From positions 34,618,693 to 34,682,692 of the forward strand of contig OX411549.1 of the NCBI GenBank assembly GCA_948146395.1: DNA of 64,000 nucleotides, given 5' to 3'. Positions 35,623-45,473 of this stretch are shown here, one piece after another; the first letter of the stretch is position 1; every line of letters starts with the position of its first letter. The notes below the pieces were generated by a model that had not been told where the DNA came from, ran no database searches, and saw nothing but the letters and a program-made list of their open reading frames with translations. Made by a program: the position numbers and the translations under genes. The DNA is from Fragum whitleyi. Its lineage: Eukaryota > Mollusca > Bivalvia > Cardiida > Cardiidae.

Positions 35623-35865
35623 GAGCCTGTGCACAAGATTTCCAACAATTTCAAATATGCGCCATTACGAAGACTCTGACCAGCCTGCGCATCCGCACAG
35701 ACTGACCAGAGTCTTCACTATGCGTTTTGTTGATAGATAATGTCTCAAAGTATCTGTAGGCCTTCAGGTAACTTTATGTTAATAGTATGTGGCTGTCAAC
35801 GCTACTCAATGATTGTGCACACCTCGTGAACGTTTCAAATTGTTGGAAATGTCACGCACAGGCTC
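35623..35865. mobile_element. MITE-J: 243-bp element with ~30-bp inverted ends
   Basis: GAGCCTGTGCACAAGATTTC and the inverted GAAATGTCACGCACAGGCTC both extend into the shared CAACAATTT/AAATTGTTG. The flanks ATTT on both sides may be a target duplication. The centre is a hairpin: AGACTCTGACCAGCCTGCGC facing GACTGACCAGAGTCT. Single copy in the window. Confidence 0.75.
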
Positions 35866-35892
35866 ATTTCATAGTGCTTTATCTATCATTAC

Positions 35893-35990
35893 CAGCAACC
35901 ACATCGTGAAATTGACAAGACGGGTAAACTTGGATAGATTTAATATTGAATGTGATTCAGTGTGATTAGCGAGTTAAGAATGATAACAAG
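35893..35990 (+). mobile_element. MITE-A terminal fragment
   Basis: CAGCAACCACATCGTGAAAT, TTGACAAGACGGGT, then decaying TGAATGTGATTCAGTGTG. Only the left fifth of the element remains. Confidence 0.6.
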
Positions 35991-36827
35991 ATGTTAATAA
36001 GATTTTGTCTATTTTGATTGAATTGGATGACATGCGTTCTTAATAATTTATTTTTGAAGCATTAAAAAATTTGGTAATTTTGAACAAGAATATTGTTTCG
36101 GAACTGGTATCACAATCGAAGCTGATGAAGCGGTACCTTTTTTTGTTGCTTTGATAAATTTGCAATAAAAATGCAATGCAATCTAGTTTGAAGTCTCGAA
36201 GGAAACATTTGATTAGATTCATAGATAACTAAAATAGAGAGAATAAAAAATCCAAGAATCTTGACATATACTAGCGCTCTGTTTTTTAACCTATTTCTTA
36301 AAGGAAAATTGGACCTGATATATTGCTTTTGCTTCTTAGTTTTTTCTTTCATTCGTTTCTAAAAGTCAAAAAGACACGTTGGTTTTGACTATGTATAAAA
36401 GTTTTATTCGTTTCATTTTATAATTATAAAGACTTTTAATATTTAAATCGACTTTGACTACTCTATTAAGGGTCGAACTATAACCGTAAAATCTTGCCCT
36501 CCCTACTAACTTTACAACCCTTAGAAATGATAATGACATTTAATGTGCTTATTTAAGGCATATGAACATCTTAATAATATCTTTCTTGCTCTAGTGATTT
36601 TGCTGAAAGACGAATTTCTTTGATGAATTAAGAATATTTTACTAATCGGTTCCACGGGACCGGAGGAGGGCAGGTGTAGCGGACAAACTCGATTCGCTTC
36701 GTGAAATACCAGAATTAGTTCTTTTGTTAATTGATAACCGAGTCAAAGTAAAAGGATCCGCCTTTTTCGCATGAATATCATTTAATTCAATTTGACAGTG
36801 AAAATTATATCTCAAAAAGTATTTCAC
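35991..36827. other. AT-rich DNA without recognised gene
   Basis: Two overlapping minus-strand open frames (36040-36352) are lysine/isoleucine-rich and unremarkable. Confidence 0.35.
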
Positions 36828-37056
36828 TTAACCCTTTGCTGTTTAATCCCTGCTTTTTACGTGCCTGTGATTTTATGATTGAGAAAACATTGTGAAAAAA
36901 GAAGAAATTGCTTCTGACAAGCAATTTCTTCTTTTTCCACACTATTTTCTTCCCTACTGAATGGTTATTTTTCAAATTAAATCCACTTTTAATTTTCGTC
37001 TGCAACACCTTTGAATTTGGACAGGTCCAAAATTTTGTAAAACAGGAAAGGGTTAA
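36828..37056 (-). mobile_element. MITE-B copy 3 (piggyBac-like)
   Basis: 229 bp between TTAA sites (36828 and 37053). Starts TTAACCCTTTGCTGTTTAAT and ends AACAGGAAAGGGTTAA, the cleanest termini of the family. Central 13-bp stem intact. Confidence 0.9.
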
Positions 37057-37934
37057 ATGAGCCAAGCAAATAATGAGAGCTTAAAATGCACACGTATATC
37101 CCGATGCCTATAATTGCTATGTATACGTCCGTTTATGTCTTTTTGCAATGGCGGACATAGCACGCATATCTTGGTTGGGCGACCGTAATTATACATACTT
37201 CTTAATTCAAGAAAATAATACGATATTTGGTCTCCAGTTCAAAATATATATGACCCAGTTCAGTTAATTTTAAGGACTTAAAATAAGCGTAAGGACTATC
37301 AAAGCATTTTTCACGAAAAGAAATTGTAAAACCGCAATCGTTAATAAATAGCACACAAAGGATGGGGAAAATGTAATTAAAATCTTTGACGACTCATTGT
37401 CTTAACATAGAAATCGAATTGAGAAAAATTCAATGTTTCCCCAGATACTGAAATTATAAGTTACCGTTAAAATCCGAGTAACAACAAATTAAAATTCCGC
37501 CCAATAAATCAAGGCGTCGACATGAATAAATTCAAAATGGAATCTAGCATCTGTGCGCTTGTCAAAATTCACGCAATGGCTGTGAAACCTATACCGAGAT
37601 CGGTCGGAGGGTCGTGTAAATTACAACAAGATTGTCGCAATTAAGGGGTCATCTCTGCTTAGTTAGATTGTCTTATAGAACGGAAACAATACAAAGTTTA
37701 TTGGATGATTGTCAGTAACAGATTTGTCGGCAATAAAGTTTATTGGACTTGTCTTTGACGATGCATTTTGTTATTCAAGCGACCCGATCAGCTAGAAATT
37801 GATGGAAGATAATGGTTTACTCTCAGAATCTTTCATTTCTTAATAAATGAATAAATGTTAAAAACACATTTAAATTAAATTGCATTGGAGTCGACGTCGG
37901 TAGACGGAAATTCGTAAGTTTAGAAATACATTTA
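37057..37934. other. AT-rich DNA without recognised gene
   Basis: Nothing recognised; no shared repeats or long frames. Confidence 0.35.
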
Positions 37935-38222
37935 CAGTAAACAACATCTTAAAGTTGAAGTGAGGTAAATGATTTTGGGATGATTTTGGAATGAAATTGA
38001 ATGAGTACGATGAGTGAGTTTGGGGTGAAATTAACGAGAGGTTATCCAATAACGCTAGTTTTGTTTAGGATGAACAACATCGAGAAAATAACATTCATCT
38101 CGATAAAAACATTCCAAATCTCTCACACAGCGATCCATTTATTCATTCCAAACACTCAATCAAACCATTCAAAAACGCTCCAAACCCACAAAAGACAGAC
38201 TTTAACTCTTTGTCATTGATTT
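37935..38222 (+). mobile_element. Chimeric MITE-A copy
   Basis: Begins with a normal left terminus (CAGTAAACAACATCTTAAAG) and runs to the centre (TTTTGTTTAGGATGAACAAC). At about 38075 it switches into a second left terminus, ACAACATCGAGAAAATAAC, read in the other family orientation. The second part closely matches the start of the next copy at 38258. Confidence 0.7.
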
Positions 38223-38257
38223 TTAGATGCAACTACAGGTATCTTATATCCGAATTA

Positions 38258-38733
38258 CAGTTAACAACATCGAGAAATTGACATTCATCTCGATAAAAAT
38301 CAAAATAAAACACACACACAAAACAAAACAAAAACATTCCAAATCTCTCGCACAGTGATCCATTCATAAATTCCAAACACTCCCTCAAAAGGCATTCAAA
38401 AACGCACAAAACCCACCAAAACAGATATAATCACCATCTACATTCAAAATAGATATAAATAGTAAAAAAAAAATCGCGATTTCACTGACACACTTGAAAT
38501 TGTATGCGTCTGTTTGGTTCTTGAAGTGATAGGAAGTAATTTATAGAACTTCTATGCATAACTTATTAAAGGGAGGTAATAATTGTCGCTAATTCTTTTC
38601 ATCCTGAACAAAATTGGCGATATTGGATTACCTCCCCTTAATTTCAATCAAAATTCGCTCTACACACGTTTGTAATTTCATTCCAAACTCATTCTACAAT
38701 CATTCACCTTGTCAATTTTACGATGTTGTTACC
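38258..38733 (-). mobile_element. MITE-A copy
   Basis: CAGTTAACAACATCGAGAAA (TA before it) to CAATTTTACGATGTTGTTAC. A CACACACAAAACAAAACAAA insertion lies near the left end. Central palindrome TTCATCCTGAACAAAATTGG. Opposite orientation to the copy at 38846. Confidence 0.8.
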
Positions 38734-38845
38734 CATACATGTATCTCCAGTTCTACCAAAGAAATTACTTGAATGCTTTGCTGTGGACATATCACTTCTA
38801 TGGCATACATTTTATTGGACTTATCGGACTAAGAAGTTCTTTGTT

Positions 38846-39187
38846 AAGGTTGAATTGAATGAGTGTGTGGAGCGAGTTTTGAGTGAATTTAATGGGAGGT
38901 AACCCAATATTGCAAATTTTGTTCAGGATGATGCATACAAGTTCTATAGATAGATTCCTGTTTCCTCAAGAACCTATTAGACGCTTACAATTTGAATTAT
39001 GTCAGTGAAATCGCAATGTTTCTTTATCAAAATTTATTTTGAATAACGTTGCTGATTCTATAATTTGCAATGGGTTTGAGCGCTTTTGAATGACTTGAGT
39101 GTTTGGAATGAATGAATGAAGCGCTGAGTGAATGATTTAGAATGGTTTTGATTGAAGCGAATGTCAATTTCATGATGCAATTAACTG
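38846..39187 (+). mobile_element. MITE-A copy (truncated, central deletion)
   Basis: Starts at TTGAATTGAATGAGTGTGTG without the first 60 bases. In the centre TTTTGTTCAGGATG joins directly to ATGCATACAAG, so the second half of the palindrome is deleted. Ends CATGATGCAATTAACTG then TA. Confidence 0.75.
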
Positions 39188-39975
39188 TACATATGATTCT
39201 GGGAGAATTATATCACACTAAGCAAAGATGTATATCTTCGGATTTTATTTTTTGTAGTTTTTTTGTAACCCCTTTTCGGACTCAGAAATTCTTGGTTTAG
39301 GGTGTACGTACAACTGTCAAATGTCTGTCGTAAATATTTTACTACTTCAGCTATTTCTTTCATCTTTTGCATATGCTTCAATGACCTCTAGACAAAGATT
39401 CATTTCTTAGAAATAAATTTAGTGGACTTTGTTCTCACGTGGACAATGATTTCTAAGATATAATATGTACTTAGTGTTTTGTATGAAAAAAAAATCTAAT
39501 ATCTAGGCTCTGTAGCCTCGACAATTATCAGTTCCCACAACCGAGTTAAATATTTTTTCATACAATACACAAGTATGTATACTCTAACAATGGAAGTCTC
39601 TAAAAATAACCGAATTAGGACATTGCTCTAAAAATAATCATGTGATATCATAAACAAATATCATAATGTGATGTTATCACACGGATATTTTTTAGTTTGT
39701 AGGATAAATTACATTCCGCCATTCAGAATTAGCCGTCCTCTGCCATCACTCTTTCAATGATCATTTCATTTTTATTGTTTATTTCTCTAATTCCTATTTC
39801 AATGCCAATACTCCTTAAATCGATATTTCAATTATTAATTCGCGCTTTTTTTTTATTTTCCTTTATAAACCAAAACAGCATTTCACAAATCCCTTATGTA
39901 TTGTTTACACTGTTAAGTAAGTTTAATTCCTATGATGCGTTGGCTTGATATGTGTTTGTTAAATTGAATGGTGAT
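39188..39975. other. AT-rich DNA without recognised gene
   Basis: A short palindrome-like stretch near 39630-39680 (ATCATGTGATATCATAAAC, ATAATGTGATGTTATCACAC). No gene. Confidence 0.35.
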
Positions 39976-40050
39976 GCCACTGTTTTTAGTGTTGTTTTTT
40001 AATCATATCGCGGCGGACGGAGCACCTCAATATTGTTTCCTGGTGTTTCT
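39976..40050 (-). mobile_element. SINE tail fragment
   Basis: TTTTTAATCATATCGCGGCG and GGAGCACCTCAATATTGTTT match the 3' half of the SINE at 50075-50300 in the same orientation. Head absent. Confidence 0.55.
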
Positions 40051-40129
40051 CTAATTATTGATAGTAATGTGACGATTTTATGTAAGATACCCAGTCTATT
40101 GCACAACAATCATCTGGGTTATAATTTTA

Positions 40130-40660
40130 AAGCGTTTTAGAGGCCGGTAATTGTGCGCTCGTTGTAAACCGGGTACCGTTGGGTAAAGCCGGACCCAAAT
40201 TTAGTAGTATAAATAGAGAGAATTTTCTGTGATTCGGTCAGAGTAATCTTGCTATTTAGGGTCCATACCATATATGCTTCGAGCACGGAGGGACCTTATA
40301 AAACTACAAACACACACACACGATTCGGTCAGTCTGTTTCTTGTCGCGAGAGAGACAGGCTGGAAAATGCAGTAGGGTAGATACTGTTATAAATTGGAAT
40401 TGCTGCCTAATTGTTATCTCAGTAAAGCAACAAGGGGCTGAACAGTGGATTTCATCCATCCTAGTAAGACCTCTGATCGCTCGAACAGTGACAAACGACA
40501 CGCAGTTTCTGTTTCTATAGTGTTACTCGACAGTGTGGATGATCTATCTTGTTGAGAGACAGGAGATATACCGGTATTGGTATATTGAAGATAGACTCAA
40601 AGTGCACTGGGTCTCGCTGAGCAGGTTTGCTCAGAGGATAGATAGACAATCGGTCTATAT
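40130..40660 (+). other. GC-richer island with a TATA-like box
   Basis: More GC-rich than its surroundings. TATAAATA stands at 40208-40215, followed about 30 bases on by GGTCAGAGTAATC. It lacks a convincing downstream open frame. Possibilities are a decayed solo LTR or a promoter remnant; neither termini nor target duplication could be identified. Confidence 0.2.
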
Positions 40661-40813
40661 AATTAATTCAATTTTGTGTAGATGTTGATCATAGTTATTG
40701 ATGATCCATTGATTTAACCCGGACAAAGCAGTCCATCTAATCACATTGAATATTTGATTGTTTTTCTTAACATTAATTGTTTTCTTTTAAATTGCTCTAC
40801 CGAAAGTACGTTA

Positions 40814-41245
40814 CAGTAACATCATGAAATTTACATTTACCTCAATCAAAACCGTTCTCAATCGCCCACTCAGCGCTCAATTTATTCATTCCAAAAACTC
40901 ATTTAAACCATTCAAAAACCTCCAAAATGACTAAAAAAACCCTCCTCAAATCAACAACTCTATTTCAATTCACATATTAATTGAAAAAAGTCGCGAATTC
41001 ACTCACATAATTGTAAACGTCGGATAGGTTCTTGAAGATATAGAAGACTATTTATAGAACTTGCATGCATATTTTATTAAAGGGAGGTAATTAACATTTA
41101 ATTAATTTATTAGTTTTGTTCATACTGAACAAAATAAGCGATATTGGGTCACCTCCCTTTAGCTTAACTCAAAACTCACTCACAACACTCATTCAATTTC
41201 ATTTAATAATTATTTATCTTGCCAATTTCTCGACGTCGTTTACTG
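40814..41245 (-). mobile_element. MITE-A copy with TA flanks
   Basis: CAGTAACATCATGAAATTTA to TCGACGTCGTTTACTG with TA directly outside both ends (40812-40813, 41246-41247). Centre TTTTGTTCATACTGAACAAA. A small ATTTAATTAATTTATTAG insertion near 41095. Confidence 0.8.
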
Positions 41246-42640
41246 TAGTACTACCACGATCACCTTTCCGAGTCTCATGTTTTTAAGTTTGACTTAAAAA
41301 TATGAATTTATAAGAGGAACCTTTATACCAAAAATAAGTAGTGTAACATGAATTGTGTTGAATTTATGAAAAAAATGTTAAGTTTCCACAGGAAGACAGA
41401 CATACGAAAAACAGTAAAACAATATGACCCCGATCTATTGACGCGGGGGCATAACGATCCGAGTACGAAACTCCGTTGCACGTTTTCCCAAAGGTTTGTT
41501 CCATTATTTTTTATTTCCATTATTAGTATAATATTTTCATACAGTGTTAATAAGAAGCAGTTACATGATTACCAAAAAGGTTATGGAATAATGAAAAGTG
41601 ACTTAATAGTTAATTTTAATCAAACTTTACATTCATCGTACCTTGACAAGAATTTTTAACCTGAAACACGTGTTCACGATTTACGTTTCTTTGTCAGCTG
41701 GGACATTAAATTTAACTTATTTCACAGTTTAGATCCTAGCATTGTTCTTAGAAAAAAAGGATGAAGAAAAAACAAACGAAACATACGAAACATTAGGGCT
41801 TCTAACTAGCTGAATATTTCTTAATAATGTATTGAGAATTACCATATGAATATGTAATTTCAACATTAAAGAAAGTACACACAGAAGGGTTTAAAAAGTT
41901 ATCAGTAACATTAGTTTTTAAACAATCTTAATGGTCTTAGAATAGCAAGAATTAATGTCCAGATTAAAACAGTAATGTTCAAGGAAAAAAAGATATTCAA
42001 ACTAGCTCCGAATTATTCATTGCAACTAGTAATTGTTAATCGAGAATGTACAGTTTTTAACACCTTTTTATATGATACTACCGATGCCATAATTTGAGTG
42101 GATGATACTACCTTAAAGAATATTTTTCGCATTAAAACAGATCTACGAAGTTATAAAGAAAACAAGAGGACCACGTGTGGATTTCAATGCTCGGCTATCG
42201 AATGCTTGATAGTTAACATAGAATCCAAGTCGAAAACTAACATTATTCGAACAAAATTATCAGAACCAAAATGCATTTAGAGTTTCCCCCTAAGTAGTAT
42301 AGGTTGTTCTTGATACAGCAAATATTGTCAAAATTTCAATTGAAGGTTTTCAGTACTATCGGAATAAGAAAGATATCAAATTGTTTCACACTGCGACAAC
42401 GACGAAAGTATTTATTTTTTTTTAAAAAAAGAAACTTTTATCGATTGGCCACCGCGAAGGACTTCCTACTGCCTAAATATATATAAGTCGAAAGTTATAT
42501 ATGAAAACCGCTATTTACTGTTCAATATAAGTAGGCACTTTGGTCGGAAATCGTGACAAGACGGACTAAAGTTTTTTTTCGGTATTTCATGAGCAATTTT
42601 TTGCACGAAGGGTGTCCGTTCGTGGTAGTCTATGAGACAA
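41246..42640. other. AT-rich DNA without recognised gene
   Basis: The longest frame, 41348-41659 on the plus strand (103 codons), has no domain, no signal peptide and no homologue I recognise. ACAAGAGGACCACGTGTGG near 42162 resembles the first bases of the repeat at 11268. Confidence 0.35.
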
Positions 42641-42651
42641 AAAATCGTTAG

Positions 42652-42826
42652 CTCACCAATGCGTCGTTAATCATAGACCCATGTGGGACAGCAGGAGAAG
42701 GCTATGAAATGATGTAATGGTAGAACTGGTGTGAATCCATTGTTAGGTGCTCCAGACGCCTCAATTAAAATGAAATATTGTTGAAAGCGGCATTAAACCC
42801 CATTCAAACAAACATACAAACAAATC
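42652..42826 (+). mobile_element. SINE, 5'-truncated, with 11-bp target duplication
   Basis: Bounded by AAAATCGTTAG on the left (42641-42651) and the same 11 bases on the right (42827-42837), the mark of target-primed insertion. The body has CATAGACCCATGTGGGACAG, CTGGTGTGAATCCATTGTTA, GGTGCTCCAGACGCC, TTGTTGAAAGCGGCATTAAA and a CAAACAAACA-type tail. The tRNA head is missing. Same family as 50075-50300 and 14571-14682. Confidence 0.85.
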
Positions 42827-43251
42827 AAAATCGTTAGACAAATATTCTGATAAAATATTATCCGGATACTGTTCCTTTTAAACAAAAATATCATTTTTGG
42901 CCGACTTCTGTGTAACTTTTGCTTTAAGACAACATATCCATTAGTTGAGTAGTGAGATCTTTAAGCCTTCAAATATTTTCAAAATAACTGTAATATTTAT
43001 ATTTTTCCAGACAATAGTTTTCTTTTGTTTTGGAATTGTGTCATTTTTTTCTTATCCAGTGTTGCAAAAGATCCAAACATGCGAAGGTGAAACAATGTAG
43101 GCCAGTTATTTTGGATAATCACCCGATTTTAATAATATTTGAATTTAAAATCTATAGTGAAATACTCGGATAGCATGATATCCGAATGACCTTTAATAAT
43201 CGAATCAAGTGACAAAACTTAGACTCTTGTTTACATTGAATGCATATGTTT

Positions 43252-43560
43252 TACAAGAGCACCGCCCACCAGTGCCATAGCTCGACTGCAGGTGCTTTAT
43301 AGTATAAAAAAACAACCTCTTATTCGAAATAGGGGCATCACTCTTACAGAAATGCTTTCAGAATTATCCCCCTTCGAACGTCTAGATAGCTCTTGTGATG
43401 GTGAACACAAATGCCCAGTTTTACATGAATATATTTTCAAAAACAACAAAGATATAACCAATGTTTGTCACGCCAACGCTTACACCAACAACAATGTCAA
43501 CGACAACACCAACGCGTACGATGACATTACCTCAATTTAAATGCAGCCGAGCTAAAAGGG
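43252..43560 (+). repeat. ACAAGAGC...GAGCTAAA-type repeat
   Basis: Starts ACAAGAGCACCGCCCACCAG and ends ATGCAGCCGAGCTAAAAGG, with a GACGACAACACC-like run before the end. Resembles a dispersed repeat type of bivalves. A plus-strand frame (43292-43540, 82 codons, asparagine-rich at its end) lies inside and is probably chance. Confidence 0.45.
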
Positions 43561-43596
43561 AGCAATCATTTAAATTTCAAGCTATAAAGTCAACTG

Positions 43597-43822
43597 TTTT
43601 CTCTTTCAATGATCAATCGTCTTGTCTTTCACTGTAATTTCCATGCTTACATCGTGTCTTATTCCTACAAAAGTGATTTTTTGTAAATCAGAGTCTATGA
43701 CAACTTCTTGTTTTGGCAGATATTGGTAGAATTTCTCTCCTTTCGTTAAAAACACTTCTACAATTTGAATCTTGAATTGATCATTTGCAAATCCTTTCAT
43801 TTCGAAAAGAATTGTAAAATAA
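43597..43822 (-). repeat. Duplicated segment, copy 1 (open frame on minus strand)
   Basis: About 225 bp that recurs at 44108-44333. On the minus strand, 43606-43800 is open for 64 codons; its middle reads FLTKGEKFYQYLP and VIDSDLQKITF, then IRHDV and VKDK. I do not recognise the protein. The equivalent donor-like position here reads AAG-ACG, without GT. Confidence 0.5.
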
Positions 43823-44107
43823 CAACAGAGCTATGTACAAGGTTAAATTTTGTTCGATTCCCGGGAGCGGCTATCGATCTTGGTTCTTTCATTGACCCAC
43901 ACAATCGGTGCGAGTACTGATGAATTTTCCAGGAAGCATAATCGAGAGCGATTAATGTAAATTGTAAGAACTTGTTTACCAATCGATGTAAAATAACTAA
44001 AAACCAAAGTCACCAAAAACACCAACGCGAACTACGCGAACTTGATTACAATACCTCGGGGTTTTGGGAAAAAAAGGAGCACGCATTAAATGTTTTAGTT
44101 AGAAAGT

Positions 44108-44333
44108 CTTTTTTTTATTTCAACAATCATTTACCTTGTCTTTAACTCTAATTTCAATGGTTACATCGTGTCTTATTTCTGTAGAACAGCTTTATTGTGA
44201 ATCAGAGTCTATGACAAGTTCTTTTTGAAAAGGGTATTGGTAGAATATCTCTCCTTTCGTTAAAAAAATATAATTTGAAAATTATTAATCCCTTGACAAT
44301 CATTTTATTTCGAAAAGATTTTTGAAATGTGCA
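44108..44333 (-). repeat. Duplicated segment, copy 2 (frame broken)
   Basis: Second copy, 511 bp from the first. The same frame reads FLTKGEIFYQY, VIDSDSQ, a TAA stop, then IRHDVTIEIRVKDK followed by AAG-GTAAAT, which is a good splice donor. The conserved residues suggest a duplicated exon, but the stop and the lack of an obvious acceptor mean it may be an old repeat or pseudo-exon. The open frame at 44513-44755 (minus) lies just upstream and might be related. Confidence 0.45.
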
Positions 44334-44828
44334 TGTATCTAAAACCTAGTTAAACAATCAAAGCAAAGCTGCCAATATTTTTGTTTAAAAATTCAAGGGG
44401 GATAAGAGACAAACACCAATGTATATGCACCAATGCAAGGGAAGCCGAGCAATAGTTTTTTTTATTTGACGATTTCATTAACTGTCACGCCAAAACAAAA
44501 GAACTCCCCACGTTATTGCAATATCGTAGAAGTGAGTATGCATACTTTTTGTACATGGTATAAGTAGAATAGTAAGAAATTACAAATAAAAGCAGTCATA
44601 ATGATTCTACCCTTATCAAACACGTTTCTTAAAAACGTGGTGTGATCACGCCGATCATAGATATTTTTGTATTTTAATGGCATCTCTGGGTTGTGAATCT
44701 TGAAAAATGTGCCAAGTGTTCGAATTGCTACAGACGTAAAACAAACGTCTTTCATGACAACATCTTAGGATACTTCAATCATATGATCAACAAAAACAAT
44801 CAAAAAAAGAATAGTTAGAAAAAAAAAA

Positions 44829-44912
44829 ACAAGATTTCACTGACATATTTGAACGTAAAGGCCCTTGATTGGTTCTTGAAAAAAGGAAGTTATTTATAGA
44901 ATTGGAATTTGA
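44829..44912 (-). mobile_element. MITE-A interior fragment
   Basis: AAGATTTCACTGACATATTT, TTGATTGGTTCTTGAAAAAA and GGAAGTTATTTATAGAA match the interior of full copies (for example 41000-41060). No termini. Confidence 0.55.
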
Positions 44913-45062
44913 ACGATTTGCCTTTACATCTATCTATTTGATAAAAAATCGACTATTTCAAACAAAGTGTTGAAGATAATCGTTTGTTTCAGAGTAAGGT
45001 AGATTTACATTTCATTGAGTATTTCATTTGGCAGGGACTTTACCGAGTGATAACCAACTTGA

Positions 45063-45473
45063 TTATTTCTTCATAATCCACAAAAAAGCATTTCAGAAGG
45101 TAAGATGATTCTACGCTCTTTAAAACTGCTTGGGTCCAAAGACAAAGCAGAATTTATTGTGGCGGGAAGTTTTCATGGGAAAACTTAATTCTATCGTAAT
45201 AGCAAGTATACAGCCAACAATAGATACTCCGAGGCTGTGCATGACATTTTCAACAAGTTCACACGTGCGTTAGTCGCAGACAACCTCCCACAGACTTAAC
45301 AGCTACATGATACAACTGGAAGACCGGATTGCTGTGCAAGAGGACCCTTGAGCCTCTTACATTTCTACAGAGTGCGTAGTAAAGACTTTTGTCAGACTTC
45401 ACGGATGCAGATGCTGGCCAGAGTATTTGCTTTGCACAAATGTGAATGTGGTGGACATGTTACTTACATATGA
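45063..45473 (+). pseudogene. Possible degraded coding remnant, unknown family
   Basis: One frame stays readable for 136 codons with only two stops (TAA at 45186 and 45297). Readable parts include LRSLKLLGSKDKAEF, RYSEAVHDIFNKFTRALVAD and SLLHFYRVRSKDFCQT, with a CEC motif near the end. The composition is protein-like and the local GC is higher than nearby, but chance is not excluded and no family is recognised. It could be a retro-pseudogene or a transposase remnant. Confidence 0.25.

Noticed and set aside
40130..40660. Solo LTR
   Set aside because: A TATA-like box and higher GC are present, but I could not find TG...CA ends, a target duplication or a second copy; kept only as an unassigned island.
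41348..41659. Plus-strand open frame, 103 codons
   Set aside because: Hydrophobic stretch in the middle is AT-rich composition; no family resemblance and an overlapping open frame on the other strand.
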